A DNA stretch of 35,542 bases from an uncultured Sphingopyxis sp. (GCA_937873425.1 CALMYE010000061.1:1-35542); one strand, 5' to 3'. Positions 1 to 8,932 are shown, counted from the first letter of the stretch. Numbers and translations are program-made. Notes: generated by a model from the sequence alone, not told the origin.

Positions 1-52
1 CATACGACTGAAAATCGTAGTGTCGGTGGTTCGATCCCGCCCCCGGGCACCA
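1..52 (+). tRNA. tRNA-Phe (GAA), 3' part
   Basis: Only the anticodon arm onward is inside the window. The anticodon stem pairs 3-7 with 15-19 around a seven-base loop whose bases 10-12 read GAA, giving phenylalanine. The T arm has stem GGTGG/CCGCC around TTCGATC with one G-T pair. The acceptor strand CCCGGGC is followed by discriminator A and an encoded CCA at 50-52. The D arm and 5' acceptor strand lie before the window. It sits directly beside a catabolic cluster, but no integrase is visible. Confidence 0.93.
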
Positions 53-323
53 TTTATTCTTCTCAGGACATTTCAGCACGTCCCAAGAGGGTCGGTGAGT
101 CCAGCAAACTCAATTCTGGATGGCCGAAAGGCGGGCAGCTCTTTCGCGCAGTTCGTCCAACTCTGGATCGTCTTCCGGTCGGTGCGATTTTTCGGGCCGA
201 TGATCGCTGAAAACACTTGGCATCGAGAATATTGAGTTCGAGGCGCGTGGGAGCGCGGGGACCAACATCGCACGGCGCGCAAGGACAATCAGACCAGCCA
301 TACGCATCGACTGCCCGGCTTCT

Positions 324-1253
324 TTATCCGGCGAGTTCGTAGTTCCGGCCGAAATCGGGCGGCGGCGGGCCGTCGGCCGACCAGAGGAACATGCCGTCCT
401 TCTTCGTCCATTCCTTCGCCTCCCATCGGAAGGAGGCGGGGATATAGTCCATGTCATAGAAATATTCGCACATGCCGTTCCACGGATCGCGGAAATAGTG
501 GAAATAATTCGATCCGACGCCGTGACGTCCCGGCCCCCAGGCGTGCTTGTAGCCCTTTTGATAGAGGCGGACCGCCGCGACCTCGGCCTCGTCGATATTG
601 GCCATCTCGAAGCTGGCGTGATGGAAACCCGGCGCTTCGGACTTGAGCATCGCGAGCACATGATGGTCGCTGTCGCCGGGCAGGCGCATGAAGGCGGCAT
701 AGCCGTCGACGATGCGGTCGCTGACGACGAAACCGAGCGTGTCGCAATAAAAGGCCGACTGCGCGATCACGTCGCGCGCGAACAGGATGAAATGTCCCAT
801 GCGGCGCGGGCGCGGGTTCATGTCGAAAGGCGGACAGCCCTTGTCGCCGATGCGGTCGATCAGCCCCGGACGGTTGATCGCCGGCGCGGCATCGACGCCC
901 TGCCAGGGCGCGGGGTCGGCGATCTGGACGTTCACCAGCGTGCCTTCGGGGTCGCGGAACCACAGGCCGTCCGGCGCGCCGGCATAGGGCGGGTCGAGGC
1001 GGGCGATCCCCTTGTCCTGCAGGCGCTGCTCGATCGCGGTAAGGCCCGCCGCGTCGGTGCCGAGCGAAAAATGGTGGAGCTTGCGGTCGCGGCCGGTCTC
1101 GACGAGGACGATCTGGTCCTGGTCGCGGCCGTGACAGCGCATCGCGACATGGTCGGCGCGCTCGACTGTGTCGAGGCCGAAGGCGTCGTAGAAATCGACG
1201 CCAGCCTTCAGCTCGGGAATGCCGAGCGCGACATGCTGCATCGACGTGATCAT
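324..1253 (-). CDS. Type I (VOC-fold) extradiol ring-cleavage dioxygenase
   Basis: This predicted 309-residue cytosolic enzyme would cleave a catechol next to its two hydroxyls, using Fe(II) and O2. It has the two-domain vicinal-oxygen-chelate layout of BphC/catechol 2,3-dioxygenases. The likely metal ligands are all present in the C-terminal domain: His154 (MGHF), His212 (FHHASFE) and Glu263 (MCEYF). A BphC-like active-site Tyr253 lies in YFRDPWNG. The ATG at 1253 was chosen because GGGAGAG stands just upstream and the protein then begins at the first VOC module; a longer reading frame runs back into wrbA but has no support. It is the last gene of the leftward unit hydrolase-mhpB-wrbA-dioxygenase, 26 bases after wrbA. 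The substrate cannot be fixed from sequence; hydroxylated biphenyl, cumate or phenylpropionate catechols are all possible. The family is clear. Confidence 0.92.
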   Translation of the reverse strand: MITSMQHVALGIPELKAGVDFYDAFGLDTVERADHVAMRCHGRDQDQIVLVETGRDRKLHHFSLGTDAAGLTAIEQRLQDKGIARLDPPYAGAPDGLWFRDPEGTLVNVQIADPAPWQGVDAAPAINRPGLIDRIGDKGCPPFDMNPRPRRMGHFILFARDVIAQSAFYCDTLGFVVSDRIVDGYAAFMRLPGDSDHHVLAMLKSEAPGFHHASFEMANIDEAEVAAVRLYQKGYKHAWGPGRHGVGSNYFHYFRDPWNGMCEYFYDMDYIPASFRWEAKEWTKKDGMFLWSADGPPPPDFGRNYELAG

Positions 1254-1279
1254 CTTCTCTCTCCCTTCTCGCGCGTGGC

Positions 1280-1879
1280 TTATGACGCCAGTTTCGCCGC
1301 CAGTTTCGCGACCAGCTCGCCCTGATGCCGCGCGCCCTCGAGCTCGTTCGCCGACGGCTGGCGCTCGCCCTTGCCGCCCGCAATCGTCGTCGCGCCATAG
1401 GGCGAGGCGCCGGTGACTTCGTCGAGCCGCATCTGGCCCTGAAAGCTGTAGGGCAGGCCGGCGACGACCATGCCGAAATGCAGCATGTTGGTGATCAGCG
1501 AAAAGAGCGTCGTCTCCTGCCCGCCATGCTGGGTCGCTGTCGATACGAAGGCGCTGCCGACCTTGCCGTGCAGCGCGCCGCGCGCCCACAGGCCGCCGGT
1601 CTGGTCGAGGAAGGCCGCCATTTGCGAGGGCATGCGGCCGTATCGCGTCGGCACGCCGAAGATGATCGCGTCATAATCGGCGAGCTCGTCGACGGTGCAG
1701 ACGGGCGCGGCCTGATCGGTCTTGAAATGCGCGGCGGCCGCGACGTCGGGCGGCGCGGTCTCGGGGACGCGTTTCACGACCGCCTCGGCGCCGCCGGCGC
1801 GGACGCCGTCCGCGACGGCTCCTGCCATCGTTTCGACATGGCCGTAGCTCGAATAATAGAGGATCAATATGCGTGTCAT
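1280..1879 (-). CDS. wrbA: NAD(P)H:quinone oxidoreductase, WrbA type
   Basis: This 199-residue flavodoxin-like protein is predicted to reduce quinones by two electrons using FMN and NAD(P)H. The N-terminus [16 protein letters not shown] is the FMN phosphate-binding loop of Wrb[14 protein letters not shown] and [13 protein letters not shown] are further WrbA signatures, and the length matches the family (about 198-200). The ATG at 1879 has AAGGAAG upstream. Within the leftward unit it stands between mhpB and the VOC dioxygenase. A sensible role there is to keep catechol or hydroquinone intermediates reduced and limit redox cycling. That role is inferred from position; the family call is direct. 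Confidence 0.94.
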   Translation of the reverse strand: MTRILILYYSSYGHVETMAGAVADGVRAGGAEAVVKRVPETAPPDVAAAAHFKTDQAAPVCTVDELADYDAIIFGVPTRYGRMPSQMAAFLDQTGGLWARGALHGKVGSAFVSTATQHGGQETTLFSLITNMLHFGMVVAGLPYSFQGQMRLDEVTGASPYGATTIAGGKGERQPSANELEGARHQGELVAKLAAKLAS

Positions 1880-1894
1880 GGGGGCTTCCTTGGT

Positions 1895-2836
1895 TCAGGC
1901 TGCCGGTTCGGCGGCCGCGATGCCCATTCCGGCATTCCATTGCGGGATGGGATGATAGAGGATGTGGCGCGGCGTGAAAGGGCCCGCCGCGGCCATCGCG
2001 GCATAGGCGGCGACCCAGTTGCGCACTTCGTGGCCGCCGCAGCCCGCGACGCGCGTCAACTCGCCTTCGTCCAGCCGCCCGACGCTCTCGAAATCCCCCG
2101 CGGCCATTTGCGCCATGAAATCGCGGTCCCATTCGGGCGCGAGCGGCGTCGCACGGCCCTCGCCCCGGGCAAGCTTGCGCGCGGTCTCGAAATTGGCCTC
2201 TTCGCGCGCGCGCCGCGCCTCGATCGGCGGGTTGCGCCCGGCGATCAGCATTTCGGCGACCGGCGGCGGTGCGGTGCGGATATTGGGGATCGGCGGGTCG
2301 TGCGACAATCCGCCCGACCCCAGGATCAATATGCGCTTCCCGGTGCCCACGGCCCAGCGGCCGACGGCCATGCCCAGCCGGCGCACCTGATTGATCGAGG
2401 GCAGGGGCGGGCCGGCGCAGTTGACGTGGATCGGCAACAGCGGCCAGGCATCGACCTTGCCGCCGAGCAGAACGAGGAGCTGCGCGAAGCCGTGGTCGGC
2501 CTGCATGCGGTACGACATCGCGATGTCGACATCGTCGGCATGCAGCGCGCGAATGCAGTCGAGGGCAAGCTCCTCGGGCACGTCGAAATGCCCCTCGCCG
2601 ATATCGTAGTCGCCGATCGCCTCGGCGCGGATGCCGACCGTGAAGGGCGGCAGCATGTCATAGAAGAATCCCTTGAAATGGTCGGGCGCGAACTGGATCA
2701 CCAGCTCGGGATCGAAGGCGCGCACCTCCTCGCCGAGCGCGCGGAAGGCGGCGCGAACCTCGGCGTCGATCGCCGGATCGGCCTCGACATGGTCCATCAG
2801 CGGCGTGTGGGATGCGCAGATCAGGCGCAAGGTCAT
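1895..2836 (-). CDS. mhpB: 2,3-dihydroxyphenylpropionate 1,2-dioxygenase-like (MhpB, LigB fold)
   Basis: This 313-residue protein resembles E. coli MhpB (314 residues) along its whole length, including LVIQFAPDHFKGFFYDMLPPF near the start and ILGSGGLSHDPPIP in the middle. MhpB is a type II extradiol dioxygenase that opens 3-(2,3-dihydroxyphenyl)propionate to a yellow meta-cleavage product. The acid/base residues known from MhpB, His115 (QADHGFAQ) and His179 (GGLSHD), fall at the same numbers here. It starts 13 bases after the hydrolase stop, so the two are surely co-transcribed. No clear Shine-Dalgarno precedes ATG 2836, which suggests translational coupling. The cluster also holds an unrelated type I extradiol enzyme, so the two may serve different catechols. 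The natural substrate may differ from that of the E. coli enzyme. Confidence 0.92.
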   Translation of the reverse strand: MTLRLICASHTPLMDHVEADPAIDAEVRAAFRALGEEVRAFDPELVIQFAPDHFKGFFYDMLPPFTVGIRAEAIGDYDIGEGHFDVPEELALDCIRALHADDVDIAMSYRMQADHGFAQLLVLLGGKVDAWPLLPIHVNCAGPPLPSINQVRRLGMAVGRWAVGTGKRILILGSGGLSHDPPIPNIRTAPPPVAEMLIAGRNPPIEARRAREEANFETARKLARGEGRATPLAPEWDRDFMAQMAAGDFESVGRLDEGELTRVAGCGGHEVRNWVAAYAAMAAAGPFTPRHILYHPIPQWNAGMGIAAAEPAA

Positions 2837-2849
2837 CGCGGCGCGTCCG

Positions 2850-3722
2850 TCAGGCGGGGGTCAGCGCGTGGGTGCGCAGGAAGTCGATGTGGAGCGCGTT
2901 GAACTCGTCTGCCTTTTCCCACTGCGGCCAGTGCGCGCAATCGTCCATGACGACCAGCGGGCGGGCATGCGGGATCGCGGCCACGAAACGCTCGCCGGTC
3001 GCGACCGGCGCGGTCGGGTCATGGTCGGTCCAGATGACCAACGTCGGCGCGGTGATCCGCGACAGGTTTTCGTCGGTCAGGACGTTGCGCATGCGGATGT
3101 CCATATTCTGGAGGCAGAGGATATGCTCCATTGCCTTCAGGAAACCCGGCTGGGTGTAGATGGCGAGGCGTAGCTCGACGAGGTCGTCGGTCACGCGCGA
3201 CGGGTCGTTCATCAGCCATTCGAGCCGTGCGCGCACCGTCGCGGGGCTCGCCTCGGCGACCGCCTTTATCGTGACGTTGTAGACGCGCTCCATGACCGCC
3301 GGGTCGGTGTTGAGGCCCCCCGCGGTGTTGAGCGTCAGCGAGGCGACCCGGTCGGGATGGTCGATCGCGAACTGCGCCGCGATCCAGCCGCCGAGCGACT
3401 CGCCATGGACGTGGAGCCTGTCGAGCCCGAGCGCGTCGGCGAAGTCGAGGAGATGCCGCACATAATGGCGGATCTCATAGTCATGGTCGGGCTTGCTGCT
3501 GTAGCCGTGGCCGACCATGTCGAGCGCGATGGTGCGCCAATGTTCGGCATGGGGCAGCAGGTTGCGCGTGAACGCCTCGAGATGCCCGCCGGTGCCCGGG
3601 ATGAAGACGACCGCCTCCTTCGCCAGCGGATCGCCCGCCTCGATGAAGCGCGTCCGCACGGGACCGGCATCGACATAGCCGAGCCGGACGGTGCCGCGCG
3701 CGATTTCGGGCCAAAGAAACAT
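2850..3722 (-). CDS. mhpC: Alpha/beta-hydrolase, meta-cleavage product (C-C) hydrolase, MhpC-like
   Basis: This 290-residue alpha/beta-hydrolase would split the ring-opened dienoate into 2-hydroxypenta-2,4-dienoate and an acid. The catalytic triad is visible: Ser109 in HGESLGG, Asp235 in WTDHDP and His264 in DCAHWPQ. The WPQ after the histidine and the GTGGHLEAF oxyanion region fit meta-cleavage hydrolases of the MhpC/BphD group. It is the first gene of the leftward unit, with GGGAGAG six bases before the ATG, and lies next to mhpB, whose product it would use. A copy of the cluster's palindromic motif is at 3759-3776, in its promoter region. An esterase acting on the BVMO product is the main alternative role. 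Confidence 0.85.
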   Translation of the reverse strand: MFLWPEIARGTVRLGYVDAGPVRTRFIEAGDPLAKEAVVFIPGTGGHLEAFTRNLLPHAEHWRTIALDMVGHGYSSKPDHDYEIRHYVRHLLDFADALGLDRLHVHGESLGGWIAAQFAIDHPDRVASLTLNTAGGLNTDPAVMERVYNVTIKAVAEASPATVRARLEWLMNDPSRVTDDLVELRLAIYTQPGFLKAMEHILCLQNMDIRMRNVLTDENLSRITAPTLVIWTDHDPTAPVATGERFVAAIPHARPLVVMDDCAHWPQWEKADEFNALHIDFLRTHALTPA

Positions 3723-3758
3723 CCTATCTCTCCCTTTGATTCGAGAAACATCCTAGCA

Positions 3759-3776
3759 TGCCAGTTTAGAATGTAA
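3759..3776. promoter_or_regulatory. Cluster operator site 1 (mhpC-like / gntR divergent region)
   Basis: This copy reads TGCCAGTTTAGAATGTAA. The right half matches the best copy at 6662-6679 exactly (AG-A-ATGTAA), while the left half is degenerate. It lies 37 bases before the leftward hydrolase start and upstream of the GntR gene, suiting control of the leftward operon. Confidence 0.6.
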
Positions 3777-3900
3777 ATATGGATAGGCGCATAGGGTGGG
3801 TGAAGGCGAATTCCTCTGGAATATCGAGAATAACGGCGGTTTTGCGGCGCGGGAGAATATGAATGAAAGCGAGTGGCGTTGGAAACGCCGCGCGCAAATC

Positions 3901-3918
3901 TTGCATTCTAGTTCTCCG
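3901..3918. promoter_or_regulatory. Cluster operator site 2 (upstream of gntR)
   Basis: This copy reads TTGCATTCTAGTTCTCCG. The left half and the CTAG centre are conserved and the right half is weak. It lies 53 bases before the chosen GTG start of the GntR regulator, where an autoregulatory site would be expected. Its location is one reason to reject a longer N-terminus for that gene. Confidence 0.55.
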
Positions 3919-3970
3919 CGCTGGTATGAGGCCGCAACGGGCGCCCATGGCGCCGCGGGGAGATGTGCCG

Positions 3971-4627
3971 GTGAACAAGAAGGACGAAATCTATGAGCTG
4001 CTGGTCAGCCGGCTGGTCAATGCACATTACAGTTTCGGCCAGCGCCTGTCGGTCAAGGAACTGGCGGCGGACACCGGCGCCAGCCGCCAGCCGATCATGG
4101 CCGCTCTCAACCGGCTGAATTCAGAGGGTTTCGTCAAGATCATCCCGCAGGTCGGCTGCGAAGTGGTCAGTCCGGATCGCAACGAGATCGCCGACTTCTA
4201 TCTGATGTTCGAGCGGCTGGAGGGTCTGCTCGCCGAGCTCGCCGCGGCCCGCCGCACCGAGGAGCAGCTGAAGGACCTGCGGGCGCTGCAGGCGCGAATC
4301 CAGGCGATCGATTTTTCGGATTCGCAGAGCGCGCGCGACTATGGCCAGCTCAACCGGGCCTTTCACCAGCTGATACACGATATGGCCCGCTCGCCGTTCG
4401 TCGACGAGCGGCAGAACAGCAATTTCAACATGTCGGACTTCTTCATCAACCAGGCGGGCGGATTCGACCATTTCATGGCCGATGCGGCGCGCGAGCATGA
4501 AGAGATCATCGACGCGATCGCCTCGAAATCGCCCGCGCGGACGCGCGCGCTGTCCGAGGCTCACATCGCCGGCGTCGCGAGCGCCGTGCTTGCCGGATTG
4601 CGCACCGCCACCTCGGCGGCAGCCTAA
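3971..4627 (+). CDS. GntR-family transcriptional regulator with FCD domain
   Basis: This is a ligand-responsive DNA-binding regulator of about 218 residues. Residues 1-70 form the GntR winged helix, with LSVKELAADTGASRQPIM as the recognition region. Residues 80-210 are an FCD-type all-helical effector domain, with NRAFHQLIHDMA and AREHEEIIDAI supplying likely metal or ligand residues. The frame is open from 3863, but GTG 3971 was chosen because GGGGAG lies at the proper distance and because a palindromic motif at 3901-3918 falls inside the longer version. It lies between the leftward ring-cleavage unit and the rightward BVMO-receptor unit. It is the best candidate to bind the 18-base palindrome found at six places in the cluster. 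That link is inferred; an IclR regulator is also present. Confidence 0.9.
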   Translation: MNKKDEIYELLVSRLVNAHYSFGQRLSVKELAADTGASRQPIMAALNRLNSEGFVKIIPQVGCEVVSPDRNEIADFYLMFERLEGLLAELAAARRTEEQLKDLRALQARIQAIDFSDSQSARDYGQLNRAFHQLIHDMARSPFVDERQNSNFNMSDFFINQAGGFDHFMADAAREHEEIIDAIASKSPARTRALSEAHIAGVASAVLAGLRTATSAAA

Positions 4628-4632
4628 CATAC

Positions 4633-4650
4633 TTGCATGCTAGTTCATGC
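4633..4650. promoter_or_regulatory. Cluster operator site 3 (upstream of the BVMO gene)
   Basis: This copy reads TTGCATGCTAGTTCATGC. The left half TTGCAT-G-CTAG matches the consensus and the right half is degenerate. It starts six bases after the gntR stop and lies about 100 bases before the Baeyer-Villiger monooxygenase start, in the only gap where that gene's promoter could be. Confidence 0.65.
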
Positions 4651-4747
4651 TGCGCTAGACAGGCGCCTATCGAACGGCGGGAGCGATTCGTCCTCCTGAC
4701 CGATCGGCGGCAGCGACGCGCCCGCAGAGGCGCCCGCAAGGAGAGAC

Positions 4748-6595
4748 ATGATGGGCGCTGACCCCGGTTCCGCATATGACGGCGATGCGCTGCGCGCCAA
4801 ATATCTCGCCGAGCGTGACAAGCGCCTGCGCCGCGAGGGCGATGCGCAATATATCGAAGCCAGCGGCGACTTCGCCGGTTTCGTCGCCGATCCCTATGTC
4901 GAGCCGGGCTTCGCGCGCGAAGCGGTGACCGAAGAGGTCGAGGTGCTGATCGTCGGCGGCGGCATGGGTGGCCTGCAGACCGCGGCCGAACTCGTCCGCC
5001 GCGGCATCCAGGATTTTCGCATCGTCGAGCAGGCGGGCGACTTCGGCGGCACCTGGTACTGGAATCGCTACCCCGGCGTGCGCTGCGATATCGAGGCCTA
5101 TATCTACATGCCGTTCCTCGAAGAGGTCCCCTCGGTGCCGAGCGAGCGCTATGCGACCGGCGCCGAGATTTTCGCGCATTGCCAGGCGATCGGCCGTCAC
5201 TTCGGCCTTTACGAGAAGAGCCTGTTCCAGACGCGCGTCGAGCGCATGACGTGGGACGGCGACGCCGCGCGCTGGCTGGTCGAGACCGATCGCGGCGACC
5301 GCATCGCGGCGCGCTTCGTCACCGTCAGCCAGGGGCCGCTCGCCAAGGTCAAGCTGCCCGGCATCCCCGGCATCCGCGATTTCAAGGGCCGGATGTTCCA
5401 CTCGGCGCGCTGGGACTATGCCTATACGGGCGGCGATGCCGGCGGCGGACTCGACAAGCTCGCCGACAAGCGCGTGGGGGTGATCGGGACCGGCGCGACC
5501 GCGGTCCAGATCGTCCCCCGCGTCGCCGAGCATGCGAAGCGGCTCTTCGTCTTCCAGCGCACGCCGTCGTCGATCGACATTCGCGCGAACAGCCCGACCG
5601 ATGTGGCCTGGCTGCACGGGCAGGGCGCGGGATGGCAGCGCCGCCGGATGGACAATTTCCTGGGCATCATCTCGGGCAAGCCCGTCCCCGAAATATTGGT
5701 CGACGATCATTGGGGCGACCTGTTCCTTCGCATGGGCGAATTGATGCATCAGGCGCATGCGGCCGGCGAGACGCCCGACCCGCACGCGGCGATGCAGCGG
5801 TCGGATTATGAGAAGATGGAGGCGATCCGCGCGCGCGTCGCCGAGCAGGTCGACGACCCCGATCTCGCCGAGCGGCTGAAGCCCTGGTATAATTTTCTCT
5901 GCAAGCGGCCGCTGTTCAGCGACGAGTTCCTCCCGGCGTTCAACCGGCCGAACGTCACGCTGGTCGATACCGACGGCCGCGGCGTCGAGCGCATCACCGA
6001 AACAGGGATCGTCGCGAACGGCGAGGAATATCCGCTCGACCTGATCATCCTCGCCACCGGCTTCGACGTCGGCGCGCCCCCGCACAAGGTCGGCGGCTAC
6101 GAAGTCGTCGGCCGCGATGGGCGGACGCTCGCCGAGCGCTGGGACGGCGGTCTGCGGACGCTGCACGGCACGCAGCTCAGCGGCTTTCCCAACTTCCATA
6201 TCGTCGGCGGCACCCAGCAGGGCACCACGGCCTTCAATTTCACCCATGTGCTGCGCATGCAGGCCGAGCATGCCGCCGAGATCATCGCGCATTGCCGGGC
6301 CGGGGGAAGGACGGCGCTCGAACCGGCGCCGGAGGCCGAGGAGCGCTGGCACGAACTGCTCGAGGCCAAGCATGTCGACCATGAGCATTTCTATGAGGAA
6401 TGCACCCCGGGCTTCCTCAACAATGAGGGCAAGTTCCGCGACATGCCGACCTTCGTCGGCGCGACCTATGGCGGCGGGCCGCTCGAATATGAGCAGCTGC
6501 TGACGGCGTGGCGCGCCGGGGACATGCATCGCGATCTGGTCGCGCCGCCCGGCGCTGCCCGAAACGACGCTGAGCCCCGCCGCGCCGCGGGATAA
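4748..6595 (+). CDS. Flavin-dependent Baeyer-Villiger monooxygenase (class B)
   Basis: This 615-residue protein would insert oxygen beside a ketone carbonyl, giving an ester or lactone at the cost of NADPH and O2. The FAD Rossmann motif GGGMGG is at 70-75, followed by FGGTWYWNRYPGVRCD, the typical BVMO FAD contact. The BVMO fingerprint FxGxxxHxxxWD is seen as FKGRMFHSARWD at 212-223. The NADPH motif GTGATA lies near 246-251 and is followed by FQRTPSS. Residues 1-60 extend ahead of the FAD domain, as in larger BVMOs such as phenylacetone or hydroxyacetophenone types. ATG 4748 and ATG 4751 both follow AAGGAG, so the start may be one codon later. It faces away from the ring-cleavage unit and is followed by a TonB receptor. 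Substrate is unknown; an aryl or benzocyclic ketone fits the neighbours. Confidence 0.93.
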   Translation: MMGADPGSAYDGDALRAKYLAERDKRLRREGDAQYIEASGDFAGFVADPYVEPGFAREAVTEEVEVLIVGGGMGGLQTAAELVRRGIQDFRIVEQAGDFGGTWYWNRYPGVRCDIEAYIYMPFLEEVPSVPSERYATGAEIFAHCQAIGRHFGLYEKSLFQTRVERMTWDGDAARWLVETDRGDRIAARFVTVSQGPLAKVKLPGIPGIRDFKGRMFHSARWDYAYTGGDAGGGLDKLADKRVGVIGTGATAVQIVPRVAEHAKRLFVFQRTPSSIDIRANSPTDVAWLHGQGAGWQRRRMDNFLGIISGKPVPEILVDDHWGDLFLRMGELMHQAHAAGETPDPHAAMQRSDYEKMEAIRARVAEQVDDPDLAERLKPWYNFLCKRPLFSDEFLPAFNRPNVTLVDTDGRGVERITETGIVANGEEYPLDLIILATGFDVGAPPHKVGGYEVVGRDGRTLAERWDGGLRTLHGTQLSGFPNFHIVGGTQQGTTAFNFTHVLRMQAEHAAEIIAHCRAGGRTALEPAPEAEERWHELLEAKHVDHEHFYEECTPGFLNNEGKFRDMPTFVGATYGGGPLEYEQLLTAWRAGDMHRDLVAPPGAARNDAEPRRAAG

Positions 6596-6661
6596 GGCGC
6601 GGCCCGGTTCGGGCGAATACGGAGCGGGCATGGAAGGGCGTCGGATTTCTGTGCTTGAAAC

Positions 6662-6679
6662 TTACATGCTAGAATGTAA
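6662..6679. promoter_or_regulatory. Cluster operator site 4, best palindrome (upstream of TonB receptor)
   Basis: TTACATGCTAGAATGTAA is an 18-base inverted repeat: TTACAT pairs with ATGTAA around CTAG, with only the bases flanking the centre mismatched. It ends 21 bases before the receptor start, so a bound protein would block transcription initiation or elongation. The internal TAGAAT also resembles a -10 box. Confidence 0.75.
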
Positions 6680-6700
6680 AAAAGGGAAGGGGAGAGAGTG

Positions 6701-8932
6701 ATGAACCATCTGATCGAGAGGCTGCTGGCCACCGGCACCGCCATCGGCGCGCTGGCCTGCGCGCAGGCCGCGCAGGCGCAGGACGCCGCGCCCGCCGAAG
6801 AGCAAAGCGGCTTTCAGCTCGAAGAGATCGTCGTCACCGCGCAGAAGCGGGCGGGCGATCTGCAGGACACGCCGATCGCGATCTCGGCCTTCAGCGGCGC
6901 GACGCTGGAGGATCGCGGCATCGACGATCTCGCCAATCTGCAATCCTATGTCCCGAACCTCCAGATCGGGCAGGAGCAGGATGGGACCAAGATCGCGCTG
7001 CGCGGTATCGGCCTGCAAGGCACGACGTCGATCTCGGACTCCGGCATCGCCTTCTATATCGACAATTTCTATGTCGGCCGCCCGGCGGGCGGCAGCGCCG
7101 TCTTCTTCGACATCGACCGCCTCGAAGTGCTGCGCGGGCCGCAGGGCACGCTCTATGGCCGCAACGCGACCGGCGGCGTCGTGAACGTCATCTCCAAACT
7201 GCCCGATCCGGACCGCTTCGCGGGGCAGGTCGGCGCGAGCTATGGTTCGCGCAACCTGTTCGAAGGGCGCGCGATGCTCAACATTCCGCTGACCGACATC
7301 GCGGCCTTTCGCGTGTCGGCGGTCTATTCGGAAGAGGACGGCTATATCCGGAATGTGTCGACGATCCCCGGCACCAAGAACGGATTCGGCAGCGACGGCG
7401 ACTATAGCGTGCGCGGCCAGTTGCTCGTCGGCACCCCCGACGAGATCGAGGTCCATCTGTTCGGCAATTATTCCAAGCAGAACGGCAGCGGCATCACCAT
7501 GAGCTATCTCGAGCGCAACATCGGCGGCCCGCCGCCGGTGCAGGCCTTGCTGGCGACGATCCCCGCGGACAATCCGAACCCGCGGATCACCAACAATAAT
7601 TTCCCCGGCTATCTCGATATCGAAACGACGACCGGCTGGGCCAAGCTGACCAAGGATTTCGGCGGCTTCGAGGCGGTCGTGCAGGGCGGCAAGATGTGGC
7701 AGACGAGCGACCTCGTCCAGGATTTCGACGGTTCGGGGGTCGATGTCGGCCGCTTCCGCAAATATCAGACGAGCGATGCGACCAGCCTCGAAGCGCGGCT
7801 CGCGTCGAACGGAGGCGGGCCGCTCAGCTGGATCGTCGGCGGCTATTATTTCAAGGAAAGCGTTTATATCTTTCGCGAGGTCATCCTGAACGGGCTGACG
7901 CCGGGCGGGCCGATCACGCTGCCGCCCTTCCTGCTCGATGAATATGGCACCAGCCGCACAATCGCGGCCTTCGGGTCGGCGACCTATGCGATTGCGCCGA
8001 CCTTTCGCGTGACCGGCGGCATCCGCTACACCGACGATTACAAGGGCGGGCGCAAGATCACGCGCGGCAATTTCGGCCAGCCCTTTCCGCCCGATATTCC
8101 GAACGCCCAGTTCAGCGGCATCACCGGCTTCGACAAGATCAACTGGAAGGTCGGGGTCGAATGGGACGCCGCCGACCGGACGCTCGTCTATGCGAGCGTC
8201 TCGACGGGATACAAGGCGGGCGGCTTCAACATCTCGTCCGACGCCTCGCCCTACGATCCGGAGAATATCACGGCCTATGAACTCGGCATCAAATCCGATT
8301 TCTGGGACCGCCGCGCGCGCGTCAACGTCGATGCCTTCTATTATGATTACAGCGACATGCAGCTGACGACGCTGGGAACCTTCGGGCCGAGCAATGCGCC
8401 GGGGCAGTTCACCGTCAACGCCGGTTCGGCGCGCATCTATGGCATCGAGCTCGATACCCAGTTCAAGGTGACGCCGGGCCTCTTGCTGATGGCGAGCTAT
8501 GCCTTCACCGACGCGAAGTTCACCGAGTTGTTCAACGCCGACCCGCGCAACAATATCCGGCTCGACCTTTCGGGCAACAGGGTTCCCTATGTGTCGCGCC
8601 ATGCGGTGAATCTCGGCGTGCAATATGATGTCGAGGTCGGCGATGCCGGGAAGCTGCGCTTCGGGATCAACCACGGCTGGCATTCGAAGAAATGGCTGCG
8701 CGAATTCAACAATCCGGTGATCGATCTGGTGCCCGCGAACGGCAAGACCGACATCACGGTCAGCTTCGAGGTCGCCGACACCGGGCTGAAGCTGACCGGC
8801 TATGTCACCAACCTCGAGAATGATATCGAGCGCAACAATATCTACGTCAGCCCCGGCTTCATCGGGTTGAGCGCCGTGACCAGCTATACCAAACCCCGGA
8901 CCTTCGGGGTGCGCGCCGACTGGAGATTCTGA
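6701..8932 (+). CDS. TonB-dependent outer-membrane receptor (cluster-associated)
   Basis: This 743-residue outer-membrane active transporter likely imports the substrate of the surrounding pathway. A signal peptide ends near AQAAQAQDA. The TonB-box-like stretch LEEIVVTAQKR follows, then a plug domain containing IRGIG-type and VLRGPQGTLYGRNATGG motifs, and a beta-barrel ending in aromatic WRF, as expected for outer-membrane insertion. ATG 6701 was chosen because GGGGAGAG precedes it; a GTG one codon earlier also exists. It follows the BVMO gene by about 100 bases and has its own strong operator copy at 6662-6679, which links uptake to the pathway. A perfect hairpin terminator follows. Siderophore uptake is possible but unlikely given the shared control motif. 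Confidence 0.94.
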   Translation: MNHLIERLLATGTAIGALACAQAAQAQDAAPAEEQSGFQLEEIVVTAQKRAGDLQDTPIAISAFSGATLEDRGIDDLANLQSYVPNLQIGQEQDGTKIALRGIGLQGTTSISDSGIAFYIDNFYVGRPAGGSAVFFDIDRLEVLRGPQGTLYGRNATGGVVNVISKLPDPDRFAGQVGASYGSRNLFEGRAMLNIPLTDIAAFRVSAVYSEEDGYIRNVSTIPGTKNGFGSDGDYSVRGQLLVGTPDEIEVHLFGNYSKQNGSGITMSYLERNIGGPPPVQALLATIPADNPNPRITNNNFPGYLDIETTTGWAKLTKDFGGFEAVVQGGKMWQTSDLVQDFDGSGVDVGRFRKYQTSDATSLEARLASNGGGPLSWIVGGYYFKESVYIFREVILNGLTPGGPITLPPFLLDEYGTSRTIAAFGSATYAIAPTFRVTGGIRYTDDYKGGRKITRGNFGQPFPPDIPNAQFSGITGFDKINWKVGVEWDAADRTLVYASVSTGYKAGGFNISSDASPYDPENITAYELGIKSDFWDRRARVNVDAFYYDYSDMQLTTLGTFGPSNAPGQFTVNAGSARIYGIELDTQFKVTPGLLLMASYAFTDAKFTELFNADPRNNIRLDLSGNRVPYVSRHAVNLGVQYDVEVGDAGKLRFGINHGWHSKKWLREFNNPVIDLVPANGKTDITVSFEVADTGLKLTGYVTNLENDIERNNIYVSPGFIGLSAVTSYTKPRTFGVRADWRF

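Noticed and set aside
1-52. Phage or island attachment site at the tRNA-Phe
   Set aside because: No integrase gene and no second copy of the tRNA end were seen within the window, so no attachment site is called.
110-307. Leftward open frame of 65 codons just after the VOC dioxygenase gene, ending ELDELRERAARLSAIQN
   Set aside because: It follows the dioxygenase stop by 16 bases, but there is no proper ribosome site and no recognisable family. It may be a relic. The 53-323 gap otherwise shows nothing I can name.
4667-6631. 654-codon open frame antisense to the BVMO gene
   Set aside because: Rich in Arg, Ala, Asp and Gly with no domain pattern, and fully opposite a clear enzyme gene. Long antisense frames are expected at this GC content.
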